Assembly: GCA_022578965.1 (NCBI GenBank)
Contig: MU400899.1
Coordinates: 1-25,293 of the forward strand
Length of the DNA stretch: 25,293 bases
Direction: 5' to 3'
Source: Xylaria sp. FL1777
Lineage: Eukaryota > Ascomycota > Sordariomycetes > Xylariales > Xylariaceae
Part shown: positions 12,384-22,417 of the stretch, one piece after another
Layout of the letters: the number at the start of each line of letters is the position of its first letter
Position numbering within the stretch: the stretch's first letter is position 1
Notes under the pieces: generated by a model
What the model was told of the DNA's origin: nothing
Seen by the model: the letters and a program-made list of their open reading frames with translations, nothing else
Databases searched by the model: none
Translations under genes and position numbers: made by a program

Positions 12384-13118
12384 AAATAATTTATATTATT
12401 TAAATAAATAGCTTGTTAGCTATACTAGTAACTATTTAATAAAACTTATATAAATAAAAACTTTCTTTAAAGCAAAAACTACTTATATATATAAAATATA
12501 TAATAGTTTTGCTATAGATTTTATTAATTTGCTGCTTTTTTTATATAATACTTTGCTTTTAAATTTTGTACGCTAAATTAGTAGTACTTTTGCTTTATAA
12601 TACAAAAGTAAAAAAATTAGCACGCTAATAAAAAAGTTTTTTGTTAATTAGTAATAAAAGCGCTTTTTTGCTAGCTTTAAGTTTTGCAAGCTATAAATAA
12701 TATAGTATTAAGTAGATTTTAAGCACTATATAACGTTATATTTTTTATAAATTGTTTAGCGTTAAGCAATAAGCTTTAAGTTTTAATTACGCTAAAAATA
12801 TAAGCTGTTTGCTATATAAAAAAACTAATGTTTATATAACATTAGCAATAAAAACTAAAGCTGCTTGTTTTTATAATAGCTAATATACTAAATTAGTTAT
12901 TTATGTTGCTATACTAGCAAAAAAGCAAAGTTTTTAAACTTTTAGCTTAATTATTTAACTTTTAATTTTTATGCTTTTAGTGCAGCAAGCATATAGTTTA
13001 AACTAAGCTAAAAACAAACTAACTTTTGCTTTAAAGCAAAGCAACTATAAATTAAGCAAAACTTAAACCTATAACTTTAAAAAAAGTAACTAAGCATATA
13101 CTATTGCGCTATTAAGCT
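12384..13118 (-). mobile_element. Element X, copy B (about 735 bp) with 14-bp target duplication
   Basis: Same orientation as copy A and the same ends. The flanks are taacataatatata (12370-12383) and taatataatatata (13119-13132), a 14-bp duplication with one C/T difference that RIP would explain. The single-copy target lies at 3035-3048 in the left Z copy. Compared with copy A, the internal palindrome near 12755-12770 has lost its symmetry by transitions. The exact 5' limit is uncertain by about 2 bp. Confidence 0.78.
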
Positions 13119-13200
13119 TAATATAATATATACTTAAATTAATATTTATTATAAATAAAAGCTTTTAATTATTAAAAAGTAATAAGCAATTAACTTTGTT

Positions 13201-13228
13201 TATAACTTAGTTATAACTTAGTTATAAA
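13201..13228. repeat. Short tandem repeat inside element Q, about 2.5 units of 11 bp
   Basis: Units read ttataacttag, repeated directly twice and followed by a partial third unit (ttata). It lies about 30 bp inside the 5' end of Q. Tandem units near a 5' end occur in some LINE families as 5' UTR repeats, but two units are too few to argue from. Confidence 0.5.
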
Positions 13229-13258
13229 AAAACTAGTGCAGTAAAAAGCTAGTAGTAA

Positions 13259-13421
13259 TATTAAAGCAAGCAAACTATAATGCATTAGCAATATAATAAA
13301 AAGAGGTTTAAAAAAAGACTAAAAGAAAAAAGCAGCACATTTAGCTAAATAAGTGCTAAAACTAAAAAAACTGCTATAAGCAGCATAAAGCAAGCAGCAA
13401 TATTAAAGCAAGCAAACTATA
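13259..13421 (+). repeat. Repeated motif inside element Q (two copies about 140 bp apart)
   Basis: The string attaaagcaagcaaactata occurs at about 13260 and again at about 13402, in the same orientation. The second copy is followed by AT-rich, GCA-containing sequence like the first. This may be an internal duplication of Q or a remnant of a tandem structure. It is not part of the target duplication. Confidence 0.55.
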
Positions 13422-14231
13422 AAGCAAAAAAAATACAAAGAAAAAAAGATTACAAAGTAACTACGTAAAGGTATATATATTTAGTTAATAGTATAATGCA
13501 AGTAAGCAAACAACTTAAAAGCAAAAAAGTAAAAAGCAAAGCACTTAATAAAATTATAGTAGAACTAATATAACTTAAAAATAAATATAAAATGTTTTTA
13601 CTTAGCTATTAAAAAAAAAGTAAGCCGTTTATAGCTTGCTTTTAACTTATAAGCACGGTTTTTACTTATATATATAAAAAATAAAAACTAGTATAGCTAA
13701 TAAGCCGTTAGCCCAAGTAATATAATATATAAAAGCTTTTAATTAAAAGCTTAAATAATTAGCATAATAATAATAGCTTTATAGATTTTTTGCTATATAT
13801 TTTTAGCTTTTATGCTTAATTTTACTTTTTAATTTTTAGGTTTTTTTATTAATATAATTAATAATGCAGCAATTAATAAATAGTTTTTAATAAAATGCTT
13901 AAAATAACTTATAGCATTTATAAATGCTTTTATTTTTATAATAGTTTTAAGCATAAGCTGTTTTTATACTGCTATAACTTTTATTAAATCTGCTTTAATA
14001 TTATTATAAAAAACATTAAAACTAAAAAAAATACTAAAATTTATAAAAAGCAGTATTTTTAATATATTAACTATTATGCTATATTTAATTAATTATATAA
14101 ATAATAAGCAATAGTACTTATATAGCTATTTTTTTGTTTTAGCTTAAATATAAATATTATTAAGTAAACTAATTAACTATTTATAAAAAAGTTTAATTAT
14201 TTTTTATATTATTATTATTATTAATAACCTA

Positions 14232-14252
14232 CTGTGCTATTTTATAGCGCAG
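14232..14252 (-). other. Hairpin near the 3' end of element Y
   Basis: The arms ctgtgctat (14232-14240) and atagcgcag (14244-14252) pair over 9 bp with one G-T/C-T type mismatch around a TTT loop. It is located about 20 bp before the TAA tail on the sense (minus) strand. Stem-loops at this place are used by several LINE reverse transcriptases to recognise their RNA. Here that role is inferred from position only. Confidence 0.5.
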
Positions 14253-17200
14253 TTTTTTTACCTATGTACTTATAAGTAAAACCGTACAAAAAGCTAAATA
14301 AAAACTTTATGCAATAATGTTTACGCTACTACTTTAAAGTTTTTTTACCTTATAATAACTAGTTTTTATTAACTAGCTTGCTAAATAAAAAGTAATAGTT
14401 AAAAAGCAGAAAAACTTTTTTTAAAGCTTTTAAACTTTTTGTTTTTTTAAAAAGCGCACAAAAGCTTTTTTTTTGTTTTTTAGGACTTTTAAGGAAGTAT
14501 TTTTGCTTTTTTTGCTAGTTTTTTTTTTATTTTCTGCTTTTTTTTTCTTTTTTTATTCTTTTTTATTTTAACTGCTTTATTATATATTGTTATTTTATTA
14601 GTAATAAATAGCTACTTTGTAATATTATTTGCAGCTTTAAGCTTTTTTATAGCTAGTTATAAGTTTTTATTAATTTATAGTAGTTTAACTATAAAACTTT
14701 TTTATAGCTGCTTTTTTTTGTTTTTTAGCAAGTTATAACATAAAACTATATGCTAAAAGGTTTTTTTTTTTTTTATGCATTTATAAAAAAACGTAAAAAA
14801 GCTTAAAACTTTTTTTTTATATAAAAATGCTTTTAGCTTTATTTTTTTAGTGTATATTTATATTATTATAGCTGCTTTATGCTTTAATAATTTGCTGTAC
14901 TTTTTAAAAGCTTTATTTTTGTTAAGCTTTTATTTAGCTATTATTAAATAACTGCTGCTTATTTTAGTTTAGCTTTATTTGTTTATTTATTTTTTTTTAG
15001 TACAATTTTAGGTTTTTTTTTTTTTAATTACTTTTTTTATTAAAAGTTTAAAGCTAATGTTAAATTTTTTTTAGTTATACTTTTATTATTGCTTATAAGT
15101 TTGCTTTTTGTTTAGTTTTTAGCTTTTTAAGCTTTTACGTTTTAAATAAAAGTTTTAATTTTTTTTGTTGCTTTTTAAATTAATTTTCTAGCTATTAAGC
15201 TTTTTATGTAGTGCTTATAAGCTATTGCTTTACTGCTAAAATATAAGTTAATAAAAAGAATTTTTATTTTGGTTTTTAAGTGCTTTATTTTAGTTGCTTT
15301 AAAAGTTTTAGCTATATGTTTAAAGCATTTATTTTAAGTTATTGCTAGTAAATTAACAATGCTTTTTGCTTTGTTTTTTTTAAAGTTTTTATATTAAGTT
15401 ATTGTGCTATAAACTAAAGTGCTTTATATTATTATAACATATATTTGCTTTATTTTTGCTATATTACTATTTTATATAAAGTTTTATAGCTTAATTATTA
15501 TATATAACTAAATGTTTAGTTTTTTTTTAAGTTTTACTAAGTATTTTTTTTATTTTATATTTTTATTAAACTATATTTTTAAAAACTTTGCGCTGTTTTT
15601 TAAATATATTATTGCATTAAAAAAGTATACTATTTATATAAGCATTGTTTTACTGCTAAAAAAGTGCATTAATTTGCTTTTTTATAATGCAAACTTTATT
15701 TTATGTTATTTTGTTTAGCTTTTATATGTTTTTTATGCTACTTTTAAAGCTTTATAGTTTTATTTTATATTTAAGTTTGCTATAATAAAGTTAATATTAT
15801 TAGCAAAGCTAACTATTATTAGCTTTTAGTGCATAATAAAGTTATTATAAAGTATTAAAATATATAAAAAAAAAAAAAAAGTAAAAATAAAAACCTTTAA
15901 AAAACTTTAGCTTTTAGTACTATTAGCTAAAATATTGCTTTATTAAAACAAAAACGCATTATATAGTTTAATATAAAAAAGTTTACTTATATAATTATTT
16001 AAAAAAAAAAGCTTTTTTATTATAAAATATATATTATTTTTTTTTTATTAATAGTATTAAAAGTTTTTGTAATGTTTAGCTGCAATAAAAACGCTATGTT
16101 TTTTTTGCTAATTGTTTTTTTTGCTGTTTTTAATACTAGTTTAATAGCTACGTTTATTAACTTGTTTTATTTATTATTTATTTAATTATTTAACAAAAAA
16201 CTCTTTTGCTTAGTTATTTTTGCTATATAATAATATAGCTTTTTTTTTAGTACTTTTTTTACTATATAAATAAATATAATAAAACGCTACTTTTTAGCTG
16301 TTTTTTTAGTTTTTTTTAACTTTTTAAGTTTAAATATAATTATTACTTTTGCTTGCTTAAATTACATTAAGTAATACTTTAATAAAAAGCTAACAATATA
16401 TAATATTGCTATTTTTTTTGCTAAAACAAGTTTATAAGCTTTAAAAAAGCTATTAAGTAACAAATTATTTTTTAGCGCTTTTTATAGCGCTAACTTTTAT
16501 ATTAGCAATATTATATTTTTTTTTTTTATATTAACGTTAATTATAAACTTTTAATAACTATTATAAGTTAAATTTTTTTTAAGTATATTAAACAAGTTTA
16601 CTAATAATGCAAAAAAAAAACGTTTTATTAGTAAAACTATTTTTTTTTTAAAAGTATTAACAAAAAGCAGTTTATTTTTTATTTGTTTTAACAATAAAAT
16701 TGTAGTAATTTTTAAAGCTAGCTTATAAGCAAACTTTGCTTATTTAATTAAGCTTTATAATAACTTAAAATCTTTAAATGCTTTTATAAATGCTTATTTT
16801 TAGCTATGTTTTTATGCTTTTTTTACTTTATTGCTAAAAGCTTTTTTTTTTTTTTTAAAAGCTTGCTATGCTGCTTTAGTTTTTTTGCTTTAAAACTTAT
16901 AATATGCTTGTTTTGTTTTTTTTTTTGTTTTAACTACTTTTAAGAATTACTAAAGTAATGCTTAGTATTTTTTTTTTATAGTTTTTTTAAGCGTTATTTT
17001 ATTTGCTATTTTTATTAGTTATTAAATTAAAAAGTTAAAAGTATTATTTAGTTTGCTAAGTATATATAATATATGCATTTTTATAATAATAGCTTTTGCT
17101 TTTATAGCTGCTTTATTTTTATTTAATTTAAGCTAGTTTTATTTTTTTGCTTTTTTTAAGTATTTTTGCAAAGCTACTTTTAAGTTAATTATAACTTTTA

Positions 17201-19071
17201 GTGCTTTATAATTAAAACTTAGCTATTTTAAGTTCTTTTAATAAATAATAGCTAAATTGCTAAATATTTATATTAAGTTTATTATTAAGCTTTTTTGTTT
17301 ATGCTTTATTTTAGTTACTTTTTTTTAAAAAATAATTAGTATAAAATTTTATTATATAATAAACTTAAGCAATTTATTTGTTTTTTAGCTTTTTTTGCTT
17401 TTTAAGTTTTATAATAAATAATAAAAGTTAAAATTGCTTATAAATATATAGCGTTTTTTTAGCTTGCTTGCTTTATATATTTTTTAAATTAAATTATATT
17501 AAACTGTTTTTTTTAATTTAGCAAGTATATTAACTATAAAAATATTATTAAATTATTACTGCTTATTATAACTTTTGTTTAGTTTTTATTAGCGTTTTTT
17601 GCTAGCGTTTTTATTACAATTTTTTTGTTTATATATAACGTAGCTTTATTTTTTAATTAAACAACCTAGTAATTATTATTATTAAAGCAATATATATTGC
17701 TATGTTTGTTAATTATTAGCTTTTAAACTACTATATAATTAAAGCTATTATTTTATAACGCGTATATTATATTACTTTTAAATTTTGCAATGTTTTAAAA
17801 AGTAATATTATATATTATTAAATTAATAAAAATAAGTTTTTATTTGTATTGCTAGTTTGCTATTTTTTCGCTAGTAATTTTTTTTTATTTAGTTTTATAA
17901 ATGCTAATACTATTAACATTTTTAAATTATTTTTATTTACTTTTTTGCTTATTATTGCTGCTTTTTTAGTACTTTAAAAGCTTTTAAGTTATAATATATA
18001 TACTGCTTTTGCTTTGTTTTTTTGTTTAACTTTTTTTTAGCAAGCTTTATTTTATGCTACGTATGTTTTTCTATAGTTTATGTATTTTTGCTTTGCTTTT
18101 TGCATTTTTACTAAATAGCTTTTTTTATTTCTTTAATGCTTTAAAGCTAAGCAATAGTTATACTTTAAGTTTTTGCAGCAATATTTAGCTATATAACTAT
18201 ATTTATAGCAATTAAAGCACTATATAACTTTAAGCTTTATAATAAAAAGTTTGCAATTAAATAGCTAAGCTTTTTATAAAAAGCTATTTTTATATATTGT
18301 TTTAGCTGCTATAATATTGCTTATATATAATAATATTAATATAAATCTAGCTTTTGCGTTTTTAAACAATATTTTTTTATATTTTATAACTTTAGAGTAT
18401 TTATTATATAGTAGCTATAATAAATTCTTGTTTAAATGTATTACTTTAATTTGTTTTGCTAAAACGCTTTTTATTATTAGTGCTGCTTTTTTTTATTATA
18501 TTTTTAATTTTTTTTTAAAAGCTTTTATAATTTACTTCTTTTTTTTAGCTTTTTAAAGCACTGCTTCTTTAAAAGTAATTATTATATTTCTGCTATATAG
18601 CTTTTTAGCAGCAATTATATTACTGCTTATTAGCGCTATATTTACTGCTTTAATAATATTAGCTAGTATTTTATTTTTAAAGTTATTAGTTTATTTTTTA
18701 ACTTTAATTAGTACTTTTTTATTTTGTTTAAATAATACTGCTTTATTATTATAAGCTAGCTATAAAGCTATAATTTATGCTTAAAATTTTAGCATGTTTA
18801 CGTTTAATAAAGTTTATTAAAAAAGCTTTTAAATAGTATTTTTAATGCTTTTTTAGTTAGCTTTTATAGTAGCATTTAAGTTATAGCAAGTTATAAATAT
18901 ATTAAAGTTATTTTTATTGTTAAGTTTTATGTTTTGCTAGCTTTTTTAAGCCTTTTTTAATATATGTACTATTTATGCTTTTTTTGCGTTTTTTTAAAAA
19001 AAGATTCTTTTTGCTATTTTTTTTTCCGTTAATAGCTATAATACTAGTTTTACAATTTTATTAACTATTTT

Positions 19072-19197
19072 TTACATACTAGAAAGTCCGTTAGCTTTAT
19101 GTCCTTTATTAAAACATTGCTGCTTTATAGTTGCATTACTAATAAGTTTTAATAGCATATTAATCGCGTTTTTAACAAATAAATTATTTAATACCAT
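19072..19197 (-). pseudogene. 41-codon reading-frame remnant near the 5' end of element Y
   Basis: A short open frame begins about 160 bp inside the 5' end of Y on its sense strand. It includes QQCFNKGHKANG near its C-terminal end. Base composition here (about 19060-19330) is milder than in the rest of Y. It could be the start of the first LINE reading frame, cut short by a RIP-made stop, or chance. The C-x-x-x-G-H pattern faintly recalls half a zinc knuckle, but one cysteine and one histidine are not enough to claim it. Confidence 0.25.
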
Positions 19198-21235
19198 TTT
19201 TTCGTTTTTTGTTATATTTGCACTCTGCAAATAAAGTATAACTTACTTAATAAATAAAAGTTACTACGCTAATTCTAGCGATCTTAATTATTTAATAATT
19301 AGGCTTAAACTCACAAAGTTATAATTAAGTGTAAAGAATTTAAAAAAGCTCTCTTTTATTTTTTATATTAATGCTTAAAATATTATTAAAGTATTATAAA
19401 GTTTAAAAAGCATTATTATTTATTTATATAGCTTAAATAATATAATAAACGTTATTTCTTTATAATATAGTTTATATATAGCTATATATTAAAATTTATT
19501 TTTTAAGTTAATAAAAGTATATTATTAATATTTTATAGCTTATTATATTTAGTTTATTATATTAAATAATAAATAAGCTTACTTTTTTGTTTTTTTATTA
19601 ACTTTATAATAATTATAACAAAAATGCTATATTATTAATTTATTATTTTTATTAAGCTTAGTAATTATATTTAGCGCTTTTTTTAAAGTTAATAATATTA
19701 ATAAACTTTATAGCTTTATGCTTTTTTTAATATAAATATTTTTATATGTTTTTATAAACTTATATAATACTTTTTTTTATGTTAAGCTATATTTTTGCAA
19801 TAATAGTTTAATTAATAAACTATTGCTTATATTAATATAATGCTTTATTTTAATAATAATATTAGTTTTTTGTTTAAAATAATTAAATAGTTTAAAAAAG
19901 TTTTTTATATAATAGTTTTAATATTTAGCAATTTATAGTTTTTTTAAAATATTTTTATGTTATTTAATAGTTATAATATAGCATTTTTTACTAGCTATAC
20001 TAACAAATAAGCGCTTTATTAGCTATATTAAAAAGCTTTTTTTAAACTTAAATAATATAATAACTTTATAATTATTTAAAACAGCAAAAATGCTTTTTTA
20101 TTTATAAAAAATCTGTTTTTTAATAATTATATTGCTTAAAAAAATATAGTTTAGTACTATATTTACTATTAACGTTTATACTTTTAATATATTATTAATA
20201 GTTATAAAATTTACTGTTATTTTATAATTTTTAATTATTTAAGGTTTTATTTTATTAATGTTATATATTATGCTTTATTTTTATAATTAATATAATGCTA
20301 GCTTAAATACTAAAAATTATAAAATATAGCAATTAATATAATTATAGTTTTAAAAAATAGTAAATTTATAGCTATTAGTTAGCTTAGCTAAAAAAAAATT
20401 ATAATAATTACTATAATTATTTTTTAGCTTTTGCTTTTTATTAAGGTTTTTTTAGCTTTTGCTTGTTTTAATTAATAAAACAAAACTACTTTAAGCAATA
20501 TTAAAGATTTTAGCAAGTTTTTTATTAATTATATTATTTTTAAAACAATTAATAAAGCATTGCTTTATTTTATTAGCATTATTTTTATTTTTAGCATTAT
20601 TTGTAATAAAAATGCACTTAAAGCTATTAATTAAAGCTTTATTTTTAAAAGTTTTATATTTATTTCAAACTTTATTAAATTTGCTAAAAAAATTATTATA
20701 AAAAAGCCTGTTTTTAATAGTTATAAATTAGCTAATTTGCTTTTTTTAGTTTGTTTTAAAGTTTTTAAGCTATTGAGTTTTTACTTTATAGTTTTTTATA
20801 TAATAGCTAATTTTATTATAATTAAAACACTTATTTTATATTATTTAAGCTATAAATCTAGCTTTAAATTAGTTATTTTTATGTTTTATACCTTAGCTTA
20901 TTTTTTATTTATTAGTTTTAAAGTTTAAAATTATTAATATTAATAATATTTTAATATAATTTATTAGCTAAATTTATGCTATGCTTAGTTTTTTAGCAGT
21001 TTTAGCGCTAATATTACATTTATAATATAGCGCTAAAATGCTTTATAATTAAACTATTATTTTAAAAGTACTATAAATTTTTAGCTTAATTAATATTATA
21101 GCTATTATATAAAATAACTATATAGCTTTTTTAATTATTTAGTTAATATTTAAGTTATTGCTAAACTTTTTTATATATAGCTAAATTATTAATATAAAAT
21201 TAATTAATTTATTAATAATAATATTATAAGTTTAT

Positions 21236-21964
21236 AGCTTAGTAGCATAGTAGTATATGCTTAGCTACTTTTTTTAAAGTTATAAGTTTAAGTTTTGCTT
21301 AGTTTATAGTTGCTTTGCTTTAAAGCAAAAGTTAGTTTGCTTTTAGTTTAGTTTAAACTGTATGCTTGCTATACTAAAAGCATAAAAATTAAAAGTTAAA
21401 TAGTTAAGCTAAAAGTTTAAAAACTTTGCTTTTTTATTTATGCAGCAATATAAGTAATTAACTTAGTATATTAGCTATTATAAAAACAAACAGCCTTAGT
21501 TTTTGCTATTAATATTATATAAACATTAGTTTTTTTATATAGCAAACAATTTATATTTTTAGCATAATTAAAACTTAAAGCTTACTGCTTAGCGCTAAGC
21601 AATTTATAAAAAATATAGCACTATATAGTACTTAAAATTCACTTAATACTATATTGTTTATAGCTTGCAAAACTTAAGGCTAGTAAAAAAGCGCTTTTAT
21701 TACTAATTAACAAAAGATTTTTTTGTTAGCGCGCTAATTTTTTTATTTTTGTATTGCGAAGCAAAAGCACTACTAACTTAACATATAAGATTTAAAGCGA
21801 AGTATTATATAAAAAAAGCAGCAAATTAATAAAATCTATAGCAAAACTGTTATATATTTTATATATATAAATAGTTTTTGCCCTGAAAAAAGTTTTCATT
21901 TATATAAGTTTTACTAAATAGCTATTAGTATAGCTAACAAGCTATTTATTTAAATAATACAAAT
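21236..21964 (+). mobile_element. Element X, copy C (about 729 bp) with 14-bp target duplication
   Basis: Opposite orientation to copies A and B. Identical 14-mers tattataagtttat flank it at 21222-21235 and 21965-21978. The left Z copy has the target once, as its reverse complement, at 665-678. It starts agcttagtagc and ends aataatacaaatt, matching the reverse complement of the ends of A and B. It keeps the perfect palindrome tgcttagcgctaagca at 21586-21601. As in the other copies, there is no coding potential. Confidence 0.8.
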
Positions 21965-22417
21965 TATTATAAGTTTATTATATATTTTTAATAATTGTTA
22001 ATAGTTTATAAAATGTTATATAAAGTTATTATAAAAAGTTTATTAATGTTTTGTTTTATATTAGCAATATATTAATAAATATTATTAATAAGCTATAAAA
22101 TATATTATATTTAATTAATATTTAAATTATAGCTTTTAAAAAGTTTATTTAATTAATATTATAATAATAAATAAATAAAGCTACTTAATAAAAGTTTTTT
22201 TTTAATTTTATTATAACTTTTTTTAGTTATAGTTTATATAGCATTAATGCTTAAATTAAGCAATTTTAAATGCTTTTAACTTTATTAAAAGTTATATAAT
22301 TTGCTTTTATTAGCTATAGCATTATTAAAAATATTACTTTGTTTTTTGCTTTATAACTATTTAACTAAATAGCATTACTTAATAAAAATACATTTAAAAA
22401 AATAGTTTAAACATTAT

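Larger units (their letters stand above)
13155..13745 (+). mobile_element. Element Q (557 bp, 13172-13728) with 17-bp target duplication; likely truncated LINE or SINE-like copy
   Basis: The 17-mer ataaaagcttttaatta occurs at 13155-13171 and 13729-13745, and once at 2996-3012 (opposite strand) in the left Z copy. The inserted sequence is 557 bp, A- and purine-rich on the + strand and less degraded than its surroundings. Its last 80 bases resemble the 3' end of element X: ggtttttacttatata at 13657-13672, then ctaataagc and the tail aagtaatataat. It has no open frame. The purine-rich sense strand resembles that of element Y, so Q could be a 5'-truncated LINE of a related family, or a separate short element. 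Confidence 0.7.
14212..19356 (-). mobile_element. Element Y, RIP-degenerated LINE-like retrotransposon (5.1 kb)
   Basis: The 14-mer tattttttatatta occurs at both edges (14198-14211 and 19357-19370). The left Z copy has a single version at 2530-2543 (opposite strand), with one C/T difference. On the minus strand the element ends in a TAA-type tail (ttattaataataat), preceded by a hairpin. It has no LTRs or inverted ends, and 5145 bp fits a LINE. Duplications of 14 or 17 bp are known for the Neurospora LINE Tad, so a Tad-like element is plausible. The + strand is strikingly T-rich (runs of 10 or more T between about 14400 and 19000), meaning an A-rich sense strand. No reverse transcriptase motif can be read because RIP has introduced stops throughout. 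The class is therefore inferred from structure only. Confidence 0.72.
9572..22417 (+). repeat. RIP-degenerated repeat Z, right copy, split by five insertions
   Basis: Inverted relative to 228-5100. Z sequence occupies 9572-10930, 11679-12383, 13133-13171, 13746-14211 and 19371-21235, then 21979-about 22417; the rest is inserted DNA plus target duplications. Subtracting the insertions leaves about 2.58 kb for 9572-14211 against 2.57 kb for 2530-5100 on the left. For the outer part it leaves about 2.3 kb against 2.3 kb. The first roughly 90 bases (TGTACCTTCTGAATACTGG onward) keep normal composition; beyond about 9660 the sequence is heavily RIP-mutated. No coding potential remains. The outer limit at 22417 is where the match to the left copy fades and is uncertain by tens of bases. 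Confidence 0.8.

Noticed and set aside
10931..13118. The two direct X copies read as LTRs of one retrotransposon
   Set aside because: Each copy has its own distinct 14-bp target duplication. The DNA between them is collinear with the left Z copy, so they are independent insertions.
15512..18556. Open frames at 15512-15718 and 18317-18556 on the + strand
   Set aside because: They are low-complexity, T-rich frames antisense to element Y, with no recognisable domain. Such frames are expected in T-rich DNA.
972..20928. Two similar 63-codon open frames at 972-1163 (-) and 20737-20928 (+) that look like a conserved small membrane protein
   Set aside because: They lie at matching positions in the two inverted Z copies, so similarity comes from the repeat. 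The composition (F, L, I, Y, K) is what AT-rich DNA yields by chance.
21586..21601. The palindrome tgcttagcgctaagca as a protein-binding operator
   Set aside because: It is an internal part of element X, also present in copy A and decayed in copy B. Nothing links it to gene regulation.
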